IMG/VR virus record: IMGVR_UViG_3300020183_000514
Location: 1 to 22,075 of that record
Length of the DNA: 22,075 bases
Origin: a virus
Direction: 5' to 3' (one strand)
Positions 1 to 8,200 of the stretch are shown here, piece by piece. Under the pieces are notes generated by a model that was given only the letters and a program-made list of their open reading frames with translations, did no database searches and had not been told where the DNA came from. Numbering within the stretch: the first letter of the stretch is position 1; every line of letters begins with the position of its first letter. Made by a program: the position numbers and the translations under genes.

Positions 1-327
1 TATAGGTATATCAATAGGTGAGGTAACATTAGGTGTATTGTTACCTTTGAGAGTGTTACCATTAACGGATTGAAGTTTTACATTACTTATACCACCATCT
101 TTAAGTTGTATATAATTAGGTGTTGTTCCAGCCCATTCAATTGTAATATTATCGACATTAGGCACTTTAACACCACCGTATGTTATACCGTCGCCTACAA
201 CTAAAACTTTACTATCTAAAGCAAAACCTGGTTCACCTTGTGCAAGTATGATAGAGTTCCTCTCCGCCTCTGAACCACGTCTTACCAATAAACGTATAAT
301 TGTATTTTGATCGATTTCAATAGCCAT
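1..327 (-). CDS. Tail-fibre-like structural protein, 3' end beyond the window
   Basis: An open frame begins at ATG (327-325) and runs for 109 codons to the window edge without a stop, so only the N-terminus is visible. Residues 16-18 (RRG) through 45-47 (GDG) form the module RRGSEAER...GEPGFALDSK...VVGDGITYGG. The next gene upstream has the same module (RRGLDSER...GELGFTTDTQ...FVGDGVTVGG). I know this arrangement from the N-termini of phage tail-fibre and other virion proteins, where it is thought to be an attachment or capping piece; that role is inferred here. The gene starts one base after the TAA of its neighbour and carries the late-type motif ATTAAATA five bases before ATG. The adhesion or enzymatic part, if any, lies outside the window. 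Confidence 0.75.
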   Translation of the reverse strand, partial: MAIEIDQNTIIRLLVRRGSEAERNSIILAQGEPGFALDSKVLVVGDGITYGGVKVPNVDNITIEWAGTTPNYIQLKDGGISNVKLQSVNGNTLKGNNTPNVTSPIDIPI

Positions 328-328
328 A

Positions 329-2203
329 TTAGTATTTAATTAAAGCAACGCTGTTTCGTGTACTACTCTGCGTTGTGTATACAACTGCTGGTATACCGGG
401 TAATACTATATTTTGTACTGCTGGTGAACCGTCATCGGTGATAACATCACCGCACGTAGGTATTAAACTATACAATTCAGGTACACCGTTCGATGAATTA
501 TCTACTGTAAATAAATCACCATCACTACCACCACCACCTTTTCCAACTGTGCTAATAATTGACCCGTTATAATTTGTATAAACATCCAAACAATACCCAG
601 GGTTCTGGGTTTTAATAACAATATTAAAAGATGCTTTTGATATTACATCAAATCCCGCTACTGCTAATTGTGCGGTTAATGAATCTACTACAGTGTTTGA
701 TGGGTCTGCAGAAGTATATGCTATCGGGTAAAAATTAGTTACCAAACCTGGTATTGCTGCATTTAAATTGATAGATGGTGTAGGGGTAGGTGTACTTGCG
801 TTGTAAAAATAAAACACATTTTTGCTGTAATCGCTATTATATATAGTTAATGCTCTATTATCATTATTTGCGTCTACAGCAGATCCGTTTATACCGCTGT
901 TAATATTAATTGCTATAGTTGTTTGGCTACCTGATACAGGTACAACGTTTGATATTGTAGGGTTACATATAAACTTTCTTGACAAAGATGCAGAGTGTTT
1001 ACCTGGATTGTTTTGAGTAATAGTAATATTTGTTGTACCACCTATATTATTTTCCGAATAACAAAAATTCGGGTAAAGGCTCTTAATTACAAACGATGTT
1101 GATGTGATAGGGTATACATCAAATACTTTATAGCCTGTTATTGTTTGTGAAACAACAGAAGAAATTGTACCCATTAACGAGCTGGTAGTGTTAGACTCTA
1201 CCATATTCCATATTATATTAGTGCTAAATGGTAACGTATAGGTTGGTGCGGAAAGATAAAAACCGTACATGTAACCATCACTACCACCTAATACAAATGC
1301 TGTATCATAAGGAAATGATGCAATAGAGCTTGAATCAACCGTCCACTGCGCTAACTCGCCAACATTTGAAATTTTTGATGAATTTAATGCTGTGTATAAT
1401 ATAGACCCAGGCTGCACTGTTTCATTGTATTGATTTTGTTGATTTAAAAAATAATCAACATTAACAGTATAAGGTGGTGTTTGTAAATTAACTGAACTTA
1501 TACCACCTACATTAGAAATTTGACAATTATCATATTGATTAATAGCATTTGCAACTACAAGTGCTTGCGGATTTGTTAAAGCTGATAATGTCCAAACAGG
1601 GCTATCATCCAATTTAGTTTTATCAGAAGCAGACATGAAACCAGGTAATACTGTAGTTGCAACTGTATGCAAACTACCACCACCTAAATTACCGTGTTGA
1701 GCTGCTGTTAACCCGGCAATAGCTAATTTACCTTGACCGTTATATATAATTGATACATTATCAACATTAACTCCTAATAAGGACCCTGGTGTTATGTATA
1801 TACCTTTAGTTGTATCAATAGATGATCCTAATAAATTTAAAATACTTTTAACATATAATTGATTGAATGCGTTGTAGTCAATTGTTGTACCATCAACACC
1901 TACATTAGATAAACTAAGATAGTTAGCAATATTATTTTTATTACCACCATTAAAAATATACAAACTATTGCTGATTATAACGTAGTCGCCTTCCTCAATC
2001 GTAGTTACATTATTAACTGTTGCAAAACTACCTGCAAATTTATTAGCTGCAGGTAAACCACCTACTGTAACCCCATCACCAACGAAAAGTCTTTGAGTGT
2101 CTGTTGTGAATCCTAATTCACCGTTATCTAATATAACTTGCAATCTTTCTGAATCTAACCCTCTTCTTATCTTAATTTTCGATATATTTATTTGTTCAGA
2201 CAT
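329..2203 (-). CDS. Tail-fibre-like structural protein (624 aa)
   Basis: The N-terminal module at residues 13-44 (RRGLDSER to VGDG) matches the N-terminus of the truncated neighbour. At residues 188-199 is GFMSASDKTKLD, a motif I recognise from many phage fibre and appendage proteins. The rest is rich in Ser, Thr, Asn, Ile and Val with short alternating hydrophobic stretches, as expected of beta-rich fibre domains. A short PTPTPS patch lies near residue 475. No catalytic signature, signal peptide or membrane segment is visible. The start at ATG 2203 is preceded by AATAAATA at exactly five bases. Its position downstream of the portal and next to a paralogue fits a late virion gene, probably an adhesin or baseplate-associated fibre. 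The exact role is not determined. Confidence 0.7.
   Translation of the reverse strand: MSEQINISKIKIRRGLDSERLQVILDNGELGFTTDTQRLFVGDGVTVGGLPAANKFAGSFATVNNVTTIEEGDYVIISNSLYIFNGGNKNNIANYLSLSNVGVDGTTIDYNAFNQLYVKSILNLLGSSIDTTKGIYITPGSLLGVNVDNVSIIYNGQGKLAIAGLTAAQHGNLGGGSLHTVATTVLPGFMSASDKTKLDDSPVWTLSALTNPQALVVANAINQYDNCQISNVGGISSVNLQTPPYTVNVDYFLNQQNQYNETVQPGSILYTALNSSKISNVGELAQWTVDSSSIASFPYDTAFVLGGSDGYMYGFYLSAPTYTLPFSTNIIWNMVESNTTSSLMGTISSVVSQTITGYKVFDVYPITSTSFVIKSLYPNFCYSENNIGGTTNITITQNNPGKHSASLSRKFICNPTISNVVPVSGSQTTIAININSGINGSAVDANNDNRALTIYNSDYSKNVFYFYNASTPTPTPSINLNAAIPGLVTNFYPIAYTSADPSNTVVDSLTAQLAVAGFDVISKASFNIVIKTQNPGYCLDVYTNYNGSIISTVGKGGGGSDGDLFTVDNSSNGVPELYSLIPTCGDVITDDGSPAVQNIVLPGIPAVVYTTQSSTRNSVALIKY
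333..340 (-). promoter_or_regulatory. Late-type motif ATTAAATA before the truncated fibre gene
   Basis: The coding-strand motif ATTAAATA ends five bases before the ATG at 327. It shares the TAAATA core with eight other virion-gene starts. It lies inside the last codons of the 624-aa gene. Confidence 0.5.
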
Positions 2204-2208
2204 ATAAG

Positions 2209-2216
2209 TATTTATT
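2209..2216 (-). promoter_or_regulatory. Late-type motif AATAAATA before the 624-aa fibre gene
   Basis: AATAAATA ends five bases before ATG 2203 and differs from the T4 late consensus TATAAATA only at the first base. Its TAA is also the stop of the 69-aa gene. Confidence 0.6.
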
Positions 2217-2421
2217 GTTCAATCGTTGTTGTGAAATCAAATTGACTAAGGTTATTAGTAATTGTAGTTTTACTGAGAACAATAATTTTATTTATAATCT
2301 TCTTATCATGATTTGACTGTATTACCGCTACCGTAATATTTTTCTTTGTTTCTTTAATAACACCGTAAACCTCTTTGTTGTTTCCAGATGTATGTATTAT
2401 GTAGTAACGGTATTTATTCAT
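2212..2421 (-). CDS. Hypothetical small protein (69 aa)
   Basis: I do not recognise this protein. It is small and basic, with alternating hydrophobic strands (KYRYYIIHTSG, YGVIKETKKNITVAVIQ) that suggest a compact beta fold. The ATG directly abuts the TAA of the 201-aa gene upstream (TAAATG), so translation is probably coupled to that gene. Unlike the other genes of the virion block, it has no TAAATA motif in front. It does contain AATAAATA just inside its own start, with no usable start codon 5-10 bases downstream. Its place between virion genes suggests a minor structural or assembly role, but the sequence itself does not show one. Confidence 0.55.
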   Translation of the reverse strand: MNKYRYYIIHTSGNNKEVYGVIKETKKNITVAVIQSNHDKKIINKIIVLSKTTITNNLSQFDFTTTIEQ

Positions 2422-3027
2422 TTACACAATTAATACGTTCCCTTGAATACTAACTATTTTTTCCTTGTTATATAAATCACAATTTAATACTTCAACAAAC
2501 TTACCTATAGTAGCTACAGCTCCTGACTCATTTACTAATTTATAATCATCTTTAGTATTGAAGATACTATCACCTCTATTATTTATAGCAATTTTATTAC
2601 CATCAGGTGTTGTAAACATAATAGGGTAACCGTTATATACTGATACATTACCATTATCATCTGGTACGTTTACAGGTGTTTCTGACGGTAACGGTGGAGG
2701 CGGTGTACCTACAGCTATAGGTTGCTGATTGATATTTTTAATTCTATTTTGCTCACTCCACGGTGCAAAAGCTGGTTCAGCATATACATGCGAAGGTGTA
2801 AAATTTCGTTTAGTTATTGTATATGCATTTTCAGTGATATTGGTTGGTAAACCTTCTTCATTAAAAACTAAACCATCATCACTTACAATTGTTGAAACTC
2901 TAGGTATATCTGTGGGTATATACTCTGGTGTATTTACCACTATAATATTTTTCTCTGGCACCGGGGTTACCAATGCATTTTTTGGTTTACTTCTAAATGA
3001 AGATAACAGTTTTGAAATTAACTTCAT
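2422..3027 (-). CDS. Hypothetical protein of the virion block (201 aa)
   Basis: I do not recognise the family. Residues 1-17 are basic and amphipathic (MKLISKLLSSFRSKPK). The middle holds a proline-rich linker (GTPPPPLPSETPVNVP). The last 70 residues alternate short beta-like stretches with Gly/Asn turns (YNGYPIMFTTPDGNKIAINN) and end in an SH3-like hydrophobic pattern (KEKIVSIQGNVLIV). A proline linker before a small C-terminal beta domain is common in phage virion proteins. In T4 the gene after the portal is the prohead protease gp21; no protease signature is visible here. The ATG at 3027 has TGTAAATA five bases upstream, within an 8-bp perfect inverted repeat. Confidence 0.6.
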   Translation of the reverse strand: MKLISKLLSSFRSKPKNALVTPVPEKNIIVVNTPEYIPTDIPRVSTIVSDDGLVFNEEGLPTNITENAYTITKRNFTPSHVYAEPAFAPWSEQNRIKNINQQPIAVGTPPPPLPSETPVNVPDDNGNVSVYNGYPIMFTTPDGNKIAINNRGDSIFNTKDDYKLVNESGAVATIGKFVEVLNCDLYNKEKIVSIQGNVLIV

Positions 3028-3031
3028 AACA

Positions 3032-3054
3032 CTATTTACAATTTATGTAAATAG
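3032..3054. repeat. 8-bp perfect inverted repeat before the 201-aa gene
   Basis: The arms ctatttac (3032-3039) and gtaaatag (3047-3054) are perfectly complementary with a 7-base loop. It sits in the gap between two virion genes and contains the late-type motif in one arm. It could be an operator, an RNA hairpin near the start codon, or a weak processing site. Confidence 0.55.
3033..3040 (-). promoter_or_regulatory. Late-type motif TGTAAATA before the 201-aa gene
   Basis: TGTAAATA ends five bases before ATG 3027. It forms the proximal arm of an 8-bp inverted repeat at 3032-3054. Confidence 0.5.
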
Positions 3055-3067
3055 ATTCAACAACAAA

Positions 3068-3421
3068 TTATAATACACTGTAATTTACAAGTATACCTTT
3101 TTCGAAATATAAAATACCACTACCTGAAGGCACCAAACTCACCACTATACTTGCATCAATACCAGAGCTACCATTAGTTGTTATACTATCAAAAACTAAA
3201 TTTGCAACAGAAATATTTGCAGCATTTACTTGATTAATTTGTGCAGTTTGCGAAGATAAATAATCAGTAAACGTGTTACCGTTGAATGCAGATACAGCTG
3301 AAACACTTGTTACTACACTACCTTCATTATAACAAGAATCTATTAAATTTTCAAAGTCTGCACCTGTTGGAAATCTGCCATTTGAAAATGACGAAATTAA
3401 TGAATTTTTTGATACTTCCAT
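3068..3421 (-). CDS. Small structural-type protein (117 aa)
   Basis: The N-terminus contains GRFPTGADFENLIDSC, a pattern I have seen at the start of phage tail and fibre-associated proteins (RFPTG followed by a DLIDS-like helix). The remainder is Ser/Thr/Val/Asn rich and lacks charged clusters, like a short fibre or trimerising segment. The gene lies 22 bases after the portal stop and is preceded by AATAAATA exactly five bases before ATG. A minor virion component is likely; no specific function can be assigned. Confidence 0.6.
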   Translation of the reverse strand: MEVSKNSLISSFSNGRFPTGADFENLIDSCYNEGSVVTSVSAVSAFNGNTFTDYLSSQTAQINQVNAANISVANLVFDSITTNGSSGIDASIVVSLVPSGSGILYFEKGILVNYSVL

Positions 3422-3426
3422 AATAA

Positions 3427-3434
3427 TATTTATT
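3427..3434 (-). promoter_or_regulatory. Late-type motif AATAAATA before the 117-aa gene
   Basis: AATAAATA ends five bases before ATG 3421, in the 22-base gap after the portal stop. Confidence 0.6.
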
Positions 3435-3443
3435 GTTTGCTTG

Positions 3444-5228
3444 TTATGTTGCTGGTGGGGTTGCTTCAGGTGTTGGTCCCCCTTCAGGTGCCGGTGGCGT
3501 TGCTTCAGGTGTTGGTGTTCCTTCAGGTGCTACTTCCCCTCCTACCGCACCCCCTGCACCAACCCCTGCAGGTGGTGGACCAAACCCAGGTGGTGTTGAT
3601 GCTTCACCACCTTCACCACCACCAGCTTGAGGTGTATATGTTGAACGCCAGTTGGGTCCTCCAGCAGCTATTTGTTCTAATTCCCATTGCAATTCTCTAT
3701 CTTTTCTTAAAAATTCTCTATTAGCTTTAATGTCTTCATCACTCCAACCTAGGTATTTTTTCATACCATATAACTTACTAATAAAGTCATTTTGCGTAGC
3801 AGTGCTAAAATTATTAAGTTTGAGCTCAAGTTTTTGTTGAGCTCTCATTTCATAAAAATTAGTGGGTACGTTAAAAACAATATCTACATCTTGTTCTTTT
3901 AATTCTAATTCTTTCCAAAAACCTCTTAATTTTAAATGAGTTACAAACCCATTTTTTAATCCTGAAGCAAATCTTTGTTGTTGTCTAATTAAAAAGTTAG
4001 CAAACTTTAATTCTTCACGTAAAATATCTAAACCATCCTTAAATGCATCTTCAGGGTTAAGTCTTGTAACAGGTACTTTTAATGACTGGTATAACTTTTT
4101 AACAAAATACATTAAGTCTGATAACTCACCTAAATTTGCACCAGCAGGTAAACTCGTAACACTAGTACCCTCGCTACCGGTTCTTTTAGCGAACCAAAAA
4201 CTATCAAGCATCGATTGAGGGCTAAATTTAGTCACTGTACCACCACCTTGTGGATCATAACTAAATTTCTTCCAATACATTTGTTGTAACTTTTTAAGAT
4301 AACTTTCAGCTTGAGGGGCTGGTAAGTTACCTGTATCAACATTGAATACAAGTCTTTCTGGAGCTCTTACTAATCTATAAATTACAATAGAATCTTCAAT
4401 TAAAGATAATTGCCTATATGCTCTACGTGCATTTTCAATATATGGTAATCTAATTGTTTTATTTTCATTCCAAATACCTGAATTGATGTATGTAATTTGA
4501 TTTACATCCATTGGTATAAACTCAAATTTTTCTATTTTTTGCGGATTTTTTGGGTCAAATACAGGTTTTCTAAGCAAAAAACCTTTTACAACGTGATTTT
4601 GTACATTTGTAAAAATAGGATCTATTAACTCTGTTGGTATTTTAAGAACACCTAAAATACCAGCCTCGGGATGATCTTTGTGTATTATATGTTCAAAATA
4701 TATTTCACCCTCTATCAACAATTGTCTAAAATATTCCCAACCTGCATAATCTAAATCAAAATACTGTATATATTTGTTAAACTCATCATTTAGTTTTTTA
4801 AAACTAGCATCAGTAAAATCCGACTTGCGATTTTTAATTTGTAATTTTACAATATTACCATCTGCATCTTTGTTAATTAATTCATCGCAAATTTGATCTA
4901 AACAATTTGAAATTTCCGAAAAAGCAGCCATTACCCTGTAGTCACCTAATCTTGATGCTTTATCTTGTTGTATGTTAGCATATAAATATGCATCTCTATA
5001 AGAGTTAATTAATCCAGGTATTGGTGTATTATTATATAATGTTGATGCACTTATACTTTGTCTTTGTAATGCTTCAATTCTTTTACTACCTTTATCAGCG
5101 AAATCGGTGTATTTAGGGTTTAATTCATTAATAGGTGTAACATTTGTGTAACTTTGATATGGAAGTCTATTAGTAATAAACTTCATCATAGTTTTCCCAA
5201 ACGTGCTGTCATCACCAGTAGTTGCCAT
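3444..5228 (-). CDS. 20: Portal vertex protein, T4 gp20 family (594 aa)
   Basis: The dodecameric portal at the unique capsid vertex initiates head assembly and is the channel for DNA packaging and exit. The match to T4 gp20 is clear across the middle: ISNCLDQICDELI at residues 106-118, MYWKKFSYDPQGG at 317-329, and DSFWFAKRTGSEGT...LPAGANLGEL...YFVKKLYQSLKVPVTRL at 342-390, a stretch highly conserved in gp20. T4 gp20 is about 524 aa; this protein has an extra tail of roughly 70 residues (523-594) made of Gly, Pro, Ala, Glu and Thr, ending in two copies of a PTPEATPPA unit. The ATG at 5228 has ACTAAATA nine bases upstream. Its upstream neighbour is the largest repeat protein rather than tail tube gp19 as in T4. 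Confidence 0.95.
   Translation of the reverse strand: MATTGDDSTFGKTMMKFITNRLPYQSYTNVTPINELNPKYTDFADKGSKRIEALQRQSISASTLYNNTPIPGLINSYRDAYLYANIQQDKASRLGDYRVMAAFSEISNCLDQICDELINKDADGNIVKLQIKNRKSDFTDASFKKLNDEFNKYIQYFDLDYAGWEYFRQLLIEGEIYFEHIIHKDHPEAGILGVLKIPTELIDPIFTNVQNHVVKGFLLRKPVFDPKNPQKIEKFEFIPMDVNQITYINSGIWNENKTIRLPYIENARRAYRQLSLIEDSIVIYRLVRAPERLVFNVDTGNLPAPQAESYLKKLQQMYWKKFSYDPQGGGTVTKFSPQSMLDSFWFAKRTGSEGTSVTSLPAGANLGELSDLMYFVKKLYQSLKVPVTRLNPEDAFKDGLDILREELKFANFLIRQQQRFASGLKNGFVTHLKLRGFWKELELKEQDVDIVFNVPTNFYEMRAQQKLELKLNNFSTATQNDFISKLYGMKKYLGWSDEDIKANREFLRKDRELQWELEQIAAGGPNWRSTYTPQAGGGEGGEASTPPGFGPPPAGVGAGGAVGGEVAPEGTPTPEATPPAPEGGPTPEATPPAT
3454..3516 (-). repeat. 39-bp-period direct repeat in the portal C-terminal tail
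   Basis: A 24-base unit at 3454-3477 recurs at 3493-3516 with one mismatch; its 18-base core gttgcttcaggtgttggt is identical in both. It encodes the duplicated PTPEATPPA unit at the end of the portal protein. Confidence 0.8.
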
Positions 5229-5237
5229 AATTACTAT

Positions 5238-5245
5238 TATTTAGT
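5238..5245 (-). promoter_or_regulatory. Late-type motif ACTAAATA before the portal gene
   Basis: ACTAAATA ends nine bases before ATG 5228. It is off the NATAAATA consensus by one base, but keeps the TAAATA core and a spacing seen at the repeat genes. Confidence 0.5.
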
Positions 5246-5263
5246 GTGGAGCTCGTAAATATA

Positions 5264-5282
5264 TATATATCGTTGATATATA
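5264..5282 (-). terminator. AT-only hairpin after repeat protein A
   Basis: The coding strand has TATATATC-AAC-GATATATA, a perfect 8-bp stem with a 3-base loop, four bases after the stop of the 1252-aa gene. There is no run of T after it and the stem is AT-rich, so termination would be weak; an RNA-processing or stabilising hairpin is equally possible. Confidence 0.3.
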
Positions 5283-5285
5283 AAA

Positions 5286-8200
5286 TTATGAAAGTACAAG
5301 TGTATAACTTGACCCAAAACCACAAAAATCAGTAGCAGGATCTGGTGCTAAACGAGATTTAGGTGTACCATCATCGGGGTCGGTCCAATTAAACGTTAAT
5401 TGAATTGGTATGTTAGTATCGCAGCAACCTGCAATAGTACCAAGTGTAATTTGTTGCGCCCAATCTACAGATATTGGAGAGGCTGTAAATGAAACTGTTG
5501 CACCATTAGGGTTTGTAGTTACTGACCAGCTAAGATCAGTAACATCACCACCTTCATTGTTTAATACTGACCATGTTTGAGTAAGTGGGTTACCACATGC
5601 AATACCTGTACCTGTTGGTGTTCTTGTTGATGTTCTAGTTTGTGTAGCTGTTCTTGTTTTTGTCGGAGTTTGGGTAGCTGTTCTTGATGGTGTAGGTGTT
5701 CTGGTAGCTGATACACCTGGTGTTTTAGTAGCAGTGGGGGATTGTGTGCTTGTACGTGTACTTGTTGATGTTCTAGTTTGTGTGGGTGATTTCGTTCTTG
5801 TAGGTATTGCTGTTTTTGTAGCTGTAGGTGTTTGGGTGGATGTTCTAGTACTTGTAGCTGTTCTTGTTTGAGTGGGTGTTTGAGATCTTGTTCTAGTCTG
5901 AGTTGAGGTTCTTGTATTAGTAGATGTTCTTGTCTGGGTTGGTGTAAAAGTTTGTGTTTGAGTCGGGGTTTGGGTTTGTGTCGGTGTTTGAGTTTGAGTG
6001 GGTGTTTGAGTGGATGTTCTCGTACTAGTAGATGTTCTTGTTTGTGTTGGTGTCTGTGTGTGTGTTGACGTTTGGGTTTGTGTTGGTGTTTGTGTTTGTG
6101 TGGGTGTATTTGTTCTTGTATTTGTAGATGTTCTTGTTTGTGTAGTTGTTTGAGTTTGTGTGGGTGTTTGAGTCTGTGTTTGTGTTTGAGTCTGTGTTTG
6201 TGTTGGTGTTTGTGTTGATGTTTGAGTTTGGGTTGGTGTTTGTGTGTTTGTTCTCGTGTTTGTAGCTGTTCTTGTTTGTGTTGGTGTTTGAGTCTGTGTT
6301 GGTGTTTGAGTTTGTGTTGGTGTTTGAGTCTGTGTTGATGTTTGAGTCTGTGTTGGTGTTTGAGTATGTGTTGGTGTTTGAGTATGTGTAGGTGTCTGAG
6401 TAGATGTTCTCGTTTGTGTTTTAGTAGCAGCTGGTGTTTGTGTTCGTGTTTGTGTAGATGTCTGGGTTTGTGTCTGTGTCGGTGTTTGTGTTGGTGTTTG
6501 AGTTTGTGTCAGTGTTTGAGTACTTGTTCTTGTGTTTGTAGCTGTTCTTGTTTGTGTTGGTGTTTGAGTTTGTGTTGGTGTCTGTGTGCTTGTTCTTGTT
6601 TGTGTTGGTGTCTGAGTTTGTGTTGGTGTTTGTGTCTGTGTTGGTGTTTGTGTCTGTGTTGGTGTTTGTGTCTGTGTTGGTGTTTGTGTCTGTGTTGGTG
6701 TTTGTGTCTGTGTTGGTGTTTGTGTACTTGTTCTTGTTTGTGTTGATGTTCTCGTTTGTGTAGGTGTTTGGGTTTGTGTTGGTGTTTGGGTTTGTGTTGG
6801 TGTTTGAGTTTGCGTCGGTGTTTGAGTACTTGTTCTTGTTTGTGTTGATGTTCTCGTTTGTGTAGGTGTTTGGGTTTGTGTTGGTGTTTGTGTCTGTGTT
6901 GGTGTATTTGTACTCGTTTGAGTACTTGTTCTTGTTTGTGTTGGTGTTTGTGTTTGCGTTGGGGTTTGAGTTTGGGTTGGTGTCTGAGTTTGGGTTGATG
7001 TATTTGTACTTGTTTGAGTACTTGTTCTTGTTTGTGTTGGTGTCTGAGTTTGTGTTGGTGTTTGTGTTGATGTTCTCGTTTGAGTACTTGTTCTTGTATT
7101 TGTAGATGTTCTGGTTTGGGTTGGTGTTTCAGTTTGTGTTGGTGTTTGCGTTTGTGTCGGGGTTTGGGTTTGGGTGGGTGTAGCAGTCACCCCGATAGTT
7201 GATGTAGATGTAATTGTTTGTGTTGATGTCCTTGTTTGTGTAGAAGTACGTGTTTGGGTAGGTGTATTACTTGAAGTTTGGGTAGTTGTTCTTGTTTGTG
7301 TAGCTGTTCTTGTTTGTGTTGGTGTTTGAGTTTGTGTCGGTGTTTGAGTACTTGTTCTTGTGTTTGTAGCTGTTCTTGTTTGTGTTGGTGTTTGAGTTTG
7401 TGTTGGTGTCTGTGTGCTTGTTCTTGTTTGTGTTGATGTCTGAGTTTGTGTTGGTGTTTGTGTTGATGTTCTCGTTTGTGTAGGTGTTTGTGTCTGTGTT
7501 GGTGTTTGGGTAGATATTTGAGTAGCTGTTCTAGTTTGTGTTGGTGTTTGTGTCTGTGTTGGTGTTTGAGTCTGAGTTGGTGTTTGAGTGCTTGTTCTTG
7601 TTGGTGTTTGAGTTTGAGTTGATGTTTTCGTCTGTGTTGGTGTTTGTGTCTGTGTCGGCGTTTGCGTATCCGTACGTGTTGGTGTCGGTGTTTGTGTAGA
7701 TGTTTGTGTCTGCGTTGATGTTACTGTTTGAGTTGGTGTCGATGTTGGTGTAGATGTTTGAGTTGATGTACGTGTTTGAGTTGGTGTTTTGGTTTGTGTC
7801 GATGTTTGAGTCTGGGTGGATGTTATTGTACTTGTACGGGTTTGTGTGGAAGTGCGAGTTTGTGTGGGCGTTTGTGTTTGCGTTGGTGTCTGTGTTTGTG
7901 TTGGTGTCTGTGTCTGAGTCTGTGTTTGAGTCTGAGTTGATGTCTGAGTAGTTGTTTTTGTCTGAGTTGGTGTAGGTGAACTACCGGGTGTAGATGTTGT
8001 TGTTCTCGTGTTGGTAGCTGTTTGTGTCTGTGTTGGTGTTTGTGTCTGTGTTGGTGTTTGTGTCTGTGTTGGTGTTTGTGTACTTGTTCTTGTTTGTGTT
8101 GATGTTGATGTATTGGTGGGGGTTGTTGTTTGAGTTGATGTACGTGTTTGTGTTGGTGTTTTCGTCTGTGTTGGTGTTTGGGTCTGTGTAGATGTCTGTG

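Noticed and set aside
2729-3073. Plus-strand 114-codon frame across the 201-aa gene
   Set aside because: It lies opposite a minus-strand gene with a good motif-linked start and has no recognisable protein features.
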